Positions 39,345-48,195 of a stretch of DNA of 64,000 bases are shown piece after piece. The stretch is taken from assembly GCA_017472665.1 (NCBI GenBank), contig JAFUOS010000020.1, positions 45,107 to 109,106 on the forward strand, written 5' to 3'. Source of the DNA: Tyzzerella sp. (GTDB lineage: Bacteria > Bacillota > Clostridia > Lachnospirales > Lachnospiraceae). Under the pieces are notes generated by a model that saw nothing but the letters and a program-made list of their open reading frames with translations, was not told where the DNA came from and did no database searches. Numbering within the stretch: the stretch's first letter is position 1; each line of letters opens with the position of its first letter. The translations under genes and the position numbers were made by a program.

Positions 39345-40700
39345 ATGCAAACACTATTTGACATTACGCCTGAAATCATGTATTTATCAGAGCTATGTGA
39401 AAAAAGCAACGAGATTGATAAAGAATTATACGTAAAATACGACGTAAAAAGAGGACTCCGTGACCTGAACGGAAAAGGGGTTTTAGCAGGATTAACAAAC
39501 ATTTCCGATGTTTGTGCCTCAAAAGAAGTAGATGGAGTCAGAGTTCCGATTCCGGGAAATCTTTACTACCGAGGATACAATATCAAGGACTTAGTGAACG
39601 GATTTTTAGATGCAGGACATTTTGGCTTTGAAGAGATTACATACTTATTATTATTTGGCGAACTACCGAACGAGGGAGAATTGCAAGTGTTTACGAAAAT
39701 GCTGGCAGAGAGGAGAACGCTTCCAAAGTATTTTGTGCGAGATGTTATTATGAAGGCACCAAGCCCAGATATGATGAACAGTTTATCGCGTTCCATTTTG
39801 ACCCTTTATGCTTATGATGAGAAGGCGGACGACACATCGATTCCAAACGTGCTTCGTCAATGCTTGAATTTGATTAGTCAGTTCCCAATGTTGATGGTTT
39901 ATGGCTATCATGCATACAATTACAGAAAAGGTGAAGATTTATTTATCTATGCGCCGTCGGAAGAATTATCTATGGCGGAAAATATCTTGATGATGCTTCG
40001 CGAGGATAGAAAGTATACTCCATTGGAAGCGAAACTTTTGGATATGGCGTTAGTTCTTCATATGGATCACGGCGGTGGTAATAACTCGACATTTACGACT
40101 CACGTTGTTACCTCTTCGGGTACAGATACATATTCGACGATAGCAGCAGCCATGGCATCTTTAAAAGGACCAAAGCATGGTGGTGCTAATATTAAGGTAG
40201 CACAGATGTTTGAGGACATGAAAGAGACAGTGAAAGACTGGACAGACGAGGATGAAGTGCGCGAGTATCTGATTGCCCTGCTTGAAAAGAGAGCATTTGA
40301 CCAGAAAGGTCTTATCTATGGAATGGGTCATGCGATTTATTCGATTTCGGACCCAAGGGCTGAGATTTTCAAAGGCTTTGTGGAACAGTTAGCGAAAGAA
40401 AAAGGCTGCGAGAAAGAATATGCATTGTACGAGATGGTTGAGCGTATTGCACCGCAGGTAATTGCGCAAAAGAGAAAGATGTACAAGGGTGTTAATGCAA
40501 ACGTAGACTTTTACAGTGGTTTGGTTTACAGTATGCTTGGCCTTCCACAAGAACTCTATACACCGATTTTTGCTGCAGCACGTATCGTAGGTTGGAGCGC
40601 ACATAGACTGGAAGAGCTTAGAAACGTAGACAAGATTATTCGTCCAGCGTATATGCCTTTGAGTCCATACAAAGAATATATAAAAATGGAAGACAGATAA
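39345..40700 (+). CDS. Citrate synthase family protein
   Basis: 451 residues. Condenses oxaloacetate and an acyl-CoA. The family core has LDMALVLHMDHGGGNNSTF (His), LKGPKHGGANIK and GMGHAIYSISDPRAEIF (catalytic Asp). The length and an N-terminal extension fit the long-form citrate/2-methylcitrate synthases of Clostridia, which feed glutamate synthesis in an incomplete TCA cycle. Of several ATGs, 39345 sits 8 bases after AAAGGAG. Confidence 0.88.
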   Translation: MQTLFDITPEIMYLSELCEKSNEIDKELYVKYDVKRGLRDLNGKGVLAGLTNISDVCASKEVDGVRVPIPGNLYYRGYNIKDLVNGFLDAGHFGFEEITYLLLFGELPNEGELQVFTKMLAERRTLPKYFVRDVIMKAPSPDMMNSLSRSILTLYAYDEKADDTSIPNVLRQCLNLISQFPMLMVYGYHAYNYRKGEDLFIYAPSEELSMAENILMMLREDRKYTPLEAKLLDMALVLHMDHGGGNNSTFTTHVVTSSGTDTYSTIAAAMASLKGPKHGGANIKVAQMFEDMKETVKDWTDEDEVREYLIALLEKRAFDQKGLIYGMGHAIYSISDPRAEIFKGFVEQLAKEKGCEKEYALYEMVERIAPQVIAQKRKMYKGVNANVDFYSGLVYSMLGLPQELYTPIFAAARIVGWSAHRLEELRNVDKIIRPAYMPLSPYKEYIKMEDR

Positions 40701-40791
40701 ACAGAAAGAGAAGGACGGGAACGAAAGTTTCGGTCCTTTGCCTGCTTTTTCTGAAAATGCAAACAAGACTCTGCCAAAGGAGGAGAAAATC

Positions 40792-41700
40792 ATGAAGAGA
40801 GAATTTTATTACCCATCGAGAGACGGTGTTACACAGATTCACGCAATTGAGTGGATTCCGAAAGGAGAAGTGACGGCGGTGTTACAGATGTGTCATGGCA
40901 TGGTGGAATATATTGACCGCTATCATGAATTTGCAGACTTTTTGACAAAGCATGGAGTCTATGTGGTGGGACACGATCACCTGGGGCATGGTAAGTCGGT
41001 TATCAGTCAAGAAAAATTGGGATTTTTCCATGAAACCGATGGAAATGCATATGTGATTGCGGACATTCAACAGCTTCGTATGCAGACGGAGAAAAAATAC
41101 CCGGGCGTGCCATATTTTATCATGGGACACAGCATGGGGTCTTTCCTCGTTAGACAATATCTTGGTTTGTATAGCGGCGGACTTTCTGGGGCAATCATTA
41201 TGGGAACTGGAGAACAGCCAAGCCTGGTTGTAAATGCAGGAAAGTTGGTTTGCAAGATTATTGCTGCGCGAAAAGGCTGGGATTACAGAAGTAAATTTGT
41301 GAATAATCTTGCCGTTGGTGCTTACGAAAAGAAGATGGGAGCTGCCTGGCTTTCGAAAAATCCAGAAAATGTAAAGAAATATCATGAAGATCCTCTGTGC
41401 GGATTCATTTTCACAGTCAATGCATATTATCATATGTTTAGCGGCATTGCAAAGATGAATCAGCAGGAGAAAGAGGGGAAGGCGGCGAAGACACTTCCGT
41501 TGCTTTTCATAGCAGGAAAAGATGACCCTGTGGGCAATTATGGAAAAGGTGTGGAAAACGTTTACAGGAAATATAAGAAATGTGGATATCAGGATGTGGA
41601 ACTCAAATTGTATGAGGAGGACCGACATGAAATCCTGAATGAAGAGGACAAAGATGTCGTTTTTCAAGATATTTTGACGTGGTTAGAAATTAGAAAGTAA
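40792..41700 (+). CDS. Alpha/beta hydrolase (monoacylglycerol lipase/lysophospholipase-like)
   Basis: 302 residues, no signal peptide. Serine hydrolase of the PldB/MGL type (Hydrolase_4): oxyanion region MCHGMVEY, VGHDHLGHGKS, nucleophile elbow GHSMGSF, acid in AGKDDPVG, catalytic His in EDRHEILNE. The substrate is probably a monoacylglycerol or lysophospholipid; not certain. GGAGGAGAAAATC precedes the ATG. Confidence 0.86.
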   Translation: MKREFYYPSRDGVTQIHAIEWIPKGEVTAVLQMCHGMVEYIDRYHEFADFLTKHGVYVVGHDHLGHGKSVISQEKLGFFHETDGNAYVIADIQQLRMQTEKKYPGVPYFIMGHSMGSFLVRQYLGLYSGGLSGAIIMGTGEQPSLVVNAGKLVCKIIAARKGWDYRSKFVNNLAVGAYEKKMGAAWLSKNPENVKKYHEDPLCGFIFTVNAYYHMFSGIAKMNQQEKEGKAAKTLPLLFIAGKDDPVGNYGKGVENVYRKYKKCGYQDVELKLYEEDRHEILNEEDKDVVFQDILTWLEIRK

Positions 41701-41771
41701 TTCTTAAGTGCTAATTAATAATTTTCAGTTTCTTTTTAGAAACTACTCATATTTTGGACACAATTCTCCTT

Positions 41772-41928
41772 TATACTGAGTATCAGATAGTTGAAGACAC
41801 ACAACTATCAACCCCCTCATAAAGTAAAATCCCTCGGCGAGAGCCGAGGGGTGACTTTACTCTCATTCCTTTAGATAACTAAAAACGAAATAGCCCGTTA
41901 GCCATTGTGGTTAGCGGGCTTTCGTTGT
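41772..41928 (+). ncRNA. Candidate structured RNA with three hairpins
   Basis: A -10-like TATACT (41772-41777) is followed 8 bases later by three consecutive stems: GATAGTTG/CAACTATC (41786-41809), CCCTCGGC-GAGA-GCCGAGGG with a GNRA tetraloop (41831-41850, flanked by AAAGT/ACTTT), and AACGAA..AGCCCG/CGGGCTTTCGTT (41884-41926). No -35 of quality and no open frame. The last stem could be a bidirectional terminator for the hydrolase gene and the opposite-strand microORF. The rest of the 658-base gap holds only the microORF and AT-rich DNA. Confidence 0.4.
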
Positions 41929-42048
41929 GTAGAGGTTTGTTACAGTTTGTAGCAAACTCGTTTTTTTGAGAAGTATTGTTTGTTACTATATATTATATAG
42001 GATTTATATGTATCAGAAAATTATCATTATGTAAAGTAGTGCAGGTTT

Positions 42049-42132
42049 TTAGAAGCGATATAAACTGCTGATGAAAAAATCTGCGTAGAAGTCAAGCAAT
42101 GTTTCGATATAATTCTTTAAGTTTTCGTTCAT
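42049..42132 (-). CDS. 27-residue hydrophobic microprotein (putative)
   Basis: Minus-strand frame MNENLKNYIETLLDFY then ADFFISSLYRF, with an excellent ribosome site (GGAAAGGAGG, 7 bases before ATG) and a TATACT box about 45 bases upstream of the start. The peptide is amphipathic to hydrophobic and ends in a basic-aromatic tail, as in small membrane peptides or type I toxins. Function unknown. It faces away from the lactose operon. Confidence 0.5.
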   Translation of the reverse strand: MNENLKNYIETLLDFYADFFISSLYRF

Positions 42133-42358
42133 GTTTTTTCCTCCTTTCCTCTTTCCTGAGCTTAGTATAATACAAAAAAATGCATATTACTTGCCAAATT
42201 CAATAAATAAATAGACAAATTTTGCAAGCCCTTTTTATCATTTTGTGCATATTTTGTTCAATATATGATATGGATTTTGAATACTTATTTTTATACAATA
42301 AAAATAACGAAGGAACGATTATAAATGAAGTAATGGAAATCAAGGAAGGAGTAATTTT

Positions 42359-43723
42359 ATGGAAGAGAAGAGATACTTAAAGTGGTATAACCTAGTAGGT
42401 TATGGCTCGGGAGATATAGCGGGAAATGTAGTATACGCGTTTTTATCTTCGTTTGTAATGATTTATTTGACAAACACGGTAGGGTTAAATGCTGGAATTG
42501 TAGGTACATTAATTGCAGTGTCCAAGGTGTTTGATGGTGTGACAGACATATTTTTTGGCTCTATGATTGATAAGACAAAGAGCAAAATGGGTAAGGCAAG
42601 ACCGTGGATGTTTTGGGGCTTCTTCGGATGTGCAATAACATTATTTGGAGTGTTTGCTATTCCGACCAGCCTTGGAAAGACAGCTCAGTATGCATGGTTC
42701 TTTATCGCATACACATTATTAAATGCAGTATTTTACACGGCAAACAATATTGCTTATTCAGCATTAACAGCGCTTGTTACGAAAAATAGTAAAGAGCGTG
42801 TACAGATGGGTTCATTTAGATTTATGTTTGCATTTGGAACAAGTTTATTAATTCAGACAATTACAATTGGTGCAGTCGAAATGCTTGGTAATGATGCCGC
42901 AGCATGGAGAATGATAGCAATCATCTATTGTATTGTTGGTGTGATTACCAATACGCTTGCAGTATTTTCAGTAAAAGAACTTCCTGAGGAAGAACTTGAT
43001 GAAGCTGGCGAAGGCACAGAGAAAAAAGAAGATAAACTCACATTGATTCAGTCGGCAAAGTTGTTATTTGCAAATAAATACTATGTTATGATTTGTTTTG
43101 TATATATCCTTCAGCAGTTATATGGAGCGATGATTAATATCGGTATCTATTTTATGACTTACGTACTTCTTAACAAAAACCTGTTTGGTGCATTTTCGTG
43201 GGCAATCAATATACCATTAATTCTCGCACTTGTGTTTACACCTGCATTAGTTTCTAAATGGAAAGGAATGTACAAGTTAAACAAATACAGTTATACAGTC
43301 GCAACGATTGGTCGTTTACTGGTGGTTGTTGCAGGATATATGGGAAGTGTTCCATTAATGTTATTATTTACTGCTGTAGCAGCTTTAGGACAGGGACCAT
43401 GGCAGGGAGATATGAATGCAGTCATTGCTTCTTGTTCAGAATATACATATCTTAAGACTGGCAAGAAAATTGATGGAACAATGTATTCTTGTACATCATT
43501 GGGGGTAAAAATCGGTGGAGGTCTTGGTACTGCGCTCGCAGGATGGATGCTCGACTTAAGCGGATTTATTAACGGAGATAACGCAGTTCAACCGGATAGC
43601 TGCATTAGCATGATGTATTTTATGTATCTTTGGTTACCGTTCATATTAGATTTGATTATTACAATCATTCTTTCTTTCATGAACGTAGAAGAGGCTAATA
43701 GAAAGTTAAAAGAAAATAAGTAA
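42359..43723 (+). CDS. GPH-family sugar:cation symporter (probable lactose/galactoside importer)
   Basis: 454 residues, 12 membrane helices. MelB/LacS/XynP-type features: YGSGDIAGNVVYAFLSSF, KVFDGVTDIFFGSMIDKTKS (helix 2 and the conserved cation-site Asp region) and GKARPWMFWG. There is no IIA-like tail, so it is not a full LacS. It is followed 57 bases later by lacL, so lactose or another galactoside is the likely substrate. Confidence 0.87.
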   Translation: MEEKRYLKWYNLVGYGSGDIAGNVVYAFLSSFVMIYLTNTVGLNAGIVGTLIAVSKVFDGVTDIFFGSMIDKTKSKMGKARPWMFWGFFGCAITLFGVFAIPTSLGKTAQYAWFFIAYTLLNAVFYTANNIAYSALTALVTKNSKERVQMGSFRFMFAFGTSLLIQTITIGAVEMLGNDAAAWRMIAIIYCIVGVITNTLAVFSVKELPEEELDEAGEGTEKKEDKLTLIQSAKLLFANKYYVMICFVYILQQLYGAMINIGIYFMTYVLLNKNLFGAFSWAINIPLILALVFTPALVSKWKGMYKLNKYSYTVATIGRLLVVVAGYMGSVPLMLLFTAVAALGQGPWQGDMNAVIASCSEYTYLKTGKKIDGTMYSCTSLGVKIGGGLGTALAGWMLDLSGFINGDNAVQPDSCISMMYFMYLWLPFILDLIITIILSFMNVEEANRKLKENK

Positions 43724-43780
43724 GACAATGATAGCCTCTGGAGTACTACTTTAGGGGCTATATTAGAAAGAGAGGATTAT

Positions 43781-45682
43781 ATGAACGCAGATATCAAGTG
43801 GTTAGATAACCCAGCAGTATTCAGAGTAAACCAGATGGCAGCACATAGCGATCATGCATATTATGCAAATTACACGGATTTGGAAGCGGACAACAATAAA
43901 ATGACACAGTCGTTGAACGGACGATGGAATTTTTGCTTTAGCATCAATGCGAAAAGCAGGCCAATTCACTTTTATGAAGAGAACTTTGATACAAGTGGAT
44001 TTGATAAAATTATGGTTCCGGGACATATTGAACTGGCTGGATATGATCAAATCCGTTACATCAACACAATGTATCCTTGGGAAGGAAAAACGTACCGTAG
44101 AGGAGCATATTCCATTGACAGTACCGGTGATGGTGCGGGAATGTTTAGCGAAGCAGAATATAATCCAGTAGGTTCCTATGTTACCAGATTTGATTTGGAG
44201 GAAAATCTTTGTGGCAAACGGATTACTATTTGCTTTGAAGGCGTGGAACAGGCGATGTATTTATGGCTGAATGGCAAATTTGTGGGTTATGCAGAAGATA
44301 GTTTTACACCTTCTGAATTTGATTTAACACCATACATCAGGGAGAAAGATAATGTATTAGCAGTTGAAGTTCATAAAATGAGTACTGCAGCATTTCTGGA
44401 AGATCAGGATTTCTTTAGATTTTTTGGAATTTTTAGAAATGTAACATTAAAAACTATTCCGAACGTACATGTTGAGGATTTGTGGTTGAATCCAGTCCTA
44501 AACGAAGACAATGTAAGTGGTAGATTAGAAATAAATGTCCGTGTCACATCTCTCGACAAGAAAAAAACGAAAGCACGTGTGATTCTAAAGGATAGCGCGG
44601 GTGCTTTGGTAGTAGATGGTAAGTTTGATTTAGAAGAAAAGGATGGAAGATTTATCGGACACGCGACTGAGGAAATCGAAAACGTGAAGGCATGGGATAA
44701 TCATAATCCTTATTTATATCAAGCATTTGTTGAACTATTGAATGAAGACGAGGAACTTTTAGAAGTGGCGCCGTATAACATCGGATTTAGAAGAATTGAA
44801 ATCATTGATAAAGTAATGTATCTGAATGGCAAAAGATTAATCCTTGCAGGTGTGAACCGTCACGAATGGAATGCAAAGACAGGAAGATGTATTGGTATGG
44901 AAGAAATGAGTTCCGATATGGACTGCATAAAACGAAATAACATCAATGCAGTAAGAACATGTCATTATCCAGACCAGATTCCTTGGTATTATATGTGCGA
45001 TCAAGAAGGTATCTATGTCATGGCAGAAACAAATTTGGAAAGTCATGGAACATTCCAAAAACTTGGCGCAATTGAACCTTCTTGTAATATACCGGGTTCC
45101 ATTCCAGAGTGGAGAGAAGCGGTCGTTGATAGGGCAAGAAGTAATTATGAAACATTTAAGAATCACACCTCCATATTGTTCTGGTCATTAGGAAATGAAT
45201 CCTATGCAGGCGATGACATTGAAGCAATGAATACTTACTTCAAAGAACAAAACGACGGCAGACTGGTTCATTATGAAAGTGTTATTTATAACAGAGCATA
45301 CGAAGATACAATTTCTGATATGGAAAGTCGTATGTATACGAAACCTGCTGATATTGAAGAATATTTAAATAATAATCCGAAGAAACCATTTATAGTATGT
45401 GAGTTCATGCACGATATGGGAAATTCCATGGGAGGACTTGGCTCATACATGAAGCTTATTGATAAGTATGAAATGTATCAGGGTGGTTTCATCTGGGATT
45501 TTATCGACCAAGCTATTTTAGTGAAAGATGAGGTTACAGGAAGAGACGTGCTTCGATATGGTGGAGATTTTGATGACAGACCGGCGGACTATGAGTTCTC
45601 AGGAAATGGTATTGTTTTTGCGGACCGCAGAGAAAAACCGGCAATGCAGGAAGTGAGGTATTATTATGGAATGTACAAATAA
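43781..45682 (+). CDS. lacL: Beta-galactosidase large subunit (LacL type)
   Basis: 633 residues, GH2. Domains: N-terminal sugar-binding jelly roll (about 40-200), Ig-like (about 210-310), TIM barrel (about 320-620). Acid/base Glu in WSLGNES, nucleophile Glu in VCEFMHDMGNS, FLEDQDFFRFFGIFR near the substrate site. It ends where E. coli LacZ would continue into domain 5; the missing part is the next gene. This matches the heterodimeric LacL/LacM enzymes of lactobacilli in length and in the 17-base gene overlap. Confidence 0.92.
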   Translation: MNADIKWLDNPAVFRVNQMAAHSDHAYYANYTDLEADNNKMTQSLNGRWNFCFSINAKSRPIHFYEENFDTSGFDKIMVPGHIELAGYDQIRYINTMYPWEGKTYRRGAYSIDSTGDGAGMFSEAEYNPVGSYVTRFDLEENLCGKRITICFEGVEQAMYLWLNGKFVGYAEDSFTPSEFDLTPYIREKDNVLAVEVHKMSTAAFLEDQDFFRFFGIFRNVTLKTIPNVHVEDLWLNPVLNEDNVSGRLEINVRVTSLDKKKTKARVILKDSAGALVVDGKFDLEEKDGRFIGHATEEIENVKAWDNHNPYLYQAFVELLNEDEELLEVAPYNIGFRRIEIIDKVMYLNGKRLILAGVNRHEWNAKTGRCIGMEEMSSDMDCIKRNNINAVRTCHYPDQIPWYYMCDQEGIYVMAETNLESHGTFQKLGAIEPSCNIPGSIPEWREAVVDRARSNYETFKNHTSILFWSLGNESYAGDDIEAMNTYFKEQNDGRLVHYESVIYNRAYEDTISDMESRMYTKPADIEEYLNNNPKKPFIVCEFMHDMGNSMGGLGSYMKLIDKYEMYQGGFIWDFIDQAILVKDEVTGRDVLRYGGDFDDRPADYEFSGNGIVFADRREKPAMQEVRYYYGMYK

Positions 45683-46622
45683 AAACCCTTTAAGAGTTGT
45701 ATATGGAGATTTCACGCTTGGAGTACATGGAGAGGGATTTGATTATATCTTTTCATATGCCCAGGGTGGTTTGGAATCCATTGTGAAAAATGGATATGAA
45801 TGGTTATATCGTTGCCCGAAACCTACCTTTTGGAGAGCGTTGACGGACAATGACAGAGGAAGCAAATTCCACATTAAAAGCGGAGGATGGCTTGCTGCGG
45901 ACATGTTTGTTGATTGTAAGGGTGTGGAAGTGACAGTTGATGGTGTCTCACAAGGTAAACCTTGTGCTCCTGAAAATAACAAATATGGTTCCGATGTATA
46001 TGCAAACGAAGTGAAGGTAAGTTACACCTACGAGACGATTACTAACCCATCCACTACAGTGAAAGTATCCTATACAGTTAATGAACAGGGAAAGGTTACG
46101 GTTTGCGTCCATTATGTTGGTACAAAAGGATTGCCTGAGCTGCCGGTATTTGGCCTGCGTTTTATAATGCCTACATTAGCGGATAAATATATCTACAATG
46201 GATTGTCAGGAGAAACATATCCAGACAGGAAAATGGGTGCCAAGAAAGGTGTTTATGAAATTGATGATTTAAGTTTGACACCATATTTAGTTCCACAAGA
46301 GTGCGGACTACGAATGGATACAGAGTGGGTAGAAATAGTAAGGCATTCCAGCCTGAATAACAGCAGAAAGGACATCAGCCCACAGACACTGAAGATTGAA
46401 AAGGTAGATAAAGAGTTTTCTTTCTCTTGCTTACCATACACAGCTACAGAGATTGAAAATGCAACACATCATGAGGAATTACCTCCAGCTAGAAGAACAG
46501 TATTATGCGTATATGGAGCAGTCAGAGGAGTAGGTGGTATTGATAGTTGGGGGAGTGATGTGGAAGAAGAATATCATATCAATGCAGAAAATGATATTGT
46601 CTATTCCTTTGCAATTAGTTAG
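45666..46622 (+). CDS. lacM: Beta-galactosidase small subunit (LacM type)
   Basis: 318 residues corresponding to the C-terminal domain 5 of LacZ: FWRALTDNDRGSKFH at the start and LDTQWVGV-like LRMDTEWVEIVRHSS, which completes the active site of the large subunit. It starts within the 3' end of lacL in another frame, with its own ribosome site (GGAAGTGAGG) inside lacL. The split is the normal LacLM organisation rather than a sequencing frameshift. Confidence 0.92.
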   Translation: MECTNKNPLRVVYGDFTLGVHGEGFDYIFSYAQGGLESIVKNGYEWLYRCPKPTFWRALTDNDRGSKFHIKSGGWLAADMFVDCKGVEVTVDGVSQGKPCAPENNKYGSDVYANEVKVSYTYETITNPSTTVKVSYTVNEQGKVTVCVHYVGTKGLPELPVFGLRFIMPTLADKYIYNGLSGETYPDRKMGAKKGVYEIDDLSLTPYLVPQECGLRMDTEWVEIVRHSSLNNSRKDISPQTLKIEKVDKEFSFSCLPYTATEIENATHHEELPPARRTVLCVYGAVRGVGGIDSWGSDVEEEYHINAENDIVYSFAIS

Positions 46623-46721
46623 ATATCTTGCTGTTGAGTAATCACTATGTTACATATAACGAACAGGAGTTGATATTGTGCTATTGACATATGAAAAAAG
46701 AAATTTTAGAACCTTCTTTGT

Positions 46722-46964
46722 CTACAAAATTTTATGATAAACTGCAAAAATACAGTCCGGAATATCCTTCGTAACAATGCTCCCTACTTCAATATTGGTG
46801 CCATATTCGCAGTAAAACGGAGGATTCACAAAAGTGGATTCATCGGCTTTCCCAAAAAGTTCCTGGATAATTTCATTTATTTTTTTGAGATCTGAACGGT
46901 CCATGGTGTTTAATTCCTGTGTCAGACGTCTGCCTCTTTTCATTTCCACCCAATCATCTTCGTC
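46722..46964 (-). pseudogene. Maltose/galactoside O-acetyltransferase remnant with internal deletion
   Basis: Minus-strand frame. Residues like RGRRLTQELN...IIQELFGKA...NPPFYCEYGTNIEVG are the N-terminal part of Maa/LacA-type hexapeptide acetyltransferases. The next residues, GSIVTKDIPDCIFAV, are from the far C-terminal end of the same family (normally SVVTKDIPDNVVAVG). The central left-handed beta helix with the catalytic His is gone, and the true N-terminus is cut by an upstream in-frame stop. Location behind lacLM suggests a former lacA-like gene. A 27-codon plus-strand frame at 46691 overlaps it and I do not support it. Confidence 0.78.
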
Positions 46965-47043
46965 CGTTTATAAGATTAAAAAATATTGATTAAAAAAGCA
47001 TTTCGCATTACAATACAAGGTAGTAAAACAAAAGAGGTATCCC

Positions 47044-48195
47044 ATGCAAGACATAAAAACATTATTCGAACAAAATTTAAATATAGATTTCCTAATGGCT
47101 ACATTAAGTAACCCAAAAGACAAAAATGGAGCAAAAAAAGTAAAAGTGCGTCCGATTTTAAAACAAGGCGCACTCTTATTCCAATGCGAATCCCACCAAA
47201 ACAACCAAGTATTCCATGAAAATTACGAAGCAGAAAAAGCAGCAGAAGTGCTGACCGAATATATGAACCAGTTTAAACAAATGCAATTAGAAACAAAAAA
47301 GTTTCGCTACACGGTTTTAGTAAGCAAAAAAGGAAAAGTGACGATTCAGAAAAAACAACAAACAGGCTGCGTAAAAGAAGTAGATTTATCGCATAACAGA
47401 AGTAAAAAATACATTTTGCAAGAAGGGACCGCTGTGCCATTTTTGCAGGATTTAGGTGTTATGACTGCAGAAGGGAAAATTGTCCGCACCAAGTTTGACA
47501 AATTCCGTCAGATTAATCGTTTCTTGGAGTTTATCGAAGACATTTTGCCACAATTGGCGAAGGACAGAGAAGTGACGATTCTGGATTTTGGCTGCGGAAA
47601 GTCATATTTGACATTTGCCATGTATTATTATTTGCATGAGCTTAAAAAGTACGACGTGCGTATCATCGGCTTGGATTTGAAGACGGATGTCATTCGTCAT
47701 TGTAATGAATTAAGTGAGAAATATGGTTATAAAAAGTTGAAATTTTTAGAAGGAAATATCGCAGATTACACCGGCGTGGATGAAGTTGACATGGTAGTGA
47801 CTTTGCATGCCTGCGATACAGCGACCGATTTCGCTTTAGATAAAGCGGTTGGTTGGAATGCAAAGGTTATTTTATCTGTTCCTTGCTGTCAGCATGAATT
47901 GAATGGGCAGATGAAAAATGAAACATTAGAGCCGTTATTTAAGTACGGTTTGATTAAAGAAAGAATGGCCGCATTAGTTACGGATGCGCTGCGCGCAGAG
48001 TATCTGGAAAGCTGCGGATATGACGCGCAGATTCTGGAGTTTATCGATATGGAACACACGCCGAAAAATATCTTGATTCGTGCGGTAAAAACAGGAAAGA
48101 AAAAGGAAAATCTGGGCAAGATAAAGAATTGTGAAGAATTTTTGCAAGTGAATCCAATGCTTGGAAGATTGTTGAAAGAAAGAGGAGAAGTGTAG
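47044..48195 (+). CDS. SAM-dependent methyltransferase (class I)
   Basis: 383 residues. An N-terminal ~150-residue domain rich in Lys is followed by a Rossmann-type methyltransferase with motif I ILDFGCGKSYLTFA (about 180-193), GLDLKTDVIRH, and a later SVPCCQHELN. Proteins of this layout (PF13679-like) are predicted RNA or protein methyltransferases; the substrate is unknown. The stop codon directly abuts the ATG of the next gene, so the pair is likely co-translated. Confidence 0.8.
   Translation: MQDIKTLFEQNLNIDFLMATLSNPKDKNGAKKVKVRPILKQGALLFQCESHQNNQVFHENYEAEKAAEVLTEYMNQFKQMQLETKKFRYTVLVSKKGKVTIQKKQQTGCVKEVDLSHNRSKKYILQEGTAVPFLQDLGVMTAEGKIVRTKFDKFRQINRFLEFIEDILPQLAKDREVTILDFGCGKSYLTFAMYYYLHELKKYDVRIIGLDLKTDVIRHCNELSEKYGYKKLKFLEGNIADYTGVDEVDMVVTLHACDTATDFALDKAVGWNAKVILSVPCCQHELNGQMKNETLEPLFKYGLIKERMAALVTDALRAEYLESCGYDAQILEFIDMEHTPKNILIRAVKTGKKKENLGKIKNCEEFLQVNPMLGRLLKERGEV

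Noticed and set aside
43781-46622. Apparent frameshift splitting beta-galactosidase
   Set aside because: The sizes (633 and 318 residues), a 17-base overlap and an internal ribosome site match the natural LacL/LacM heterodimer.
46691-46774. 27-codon plus-strand frame after lacM
   Set aside because: No ribosome site and it lies antisense over the recognisable acetyltransferase remnant.
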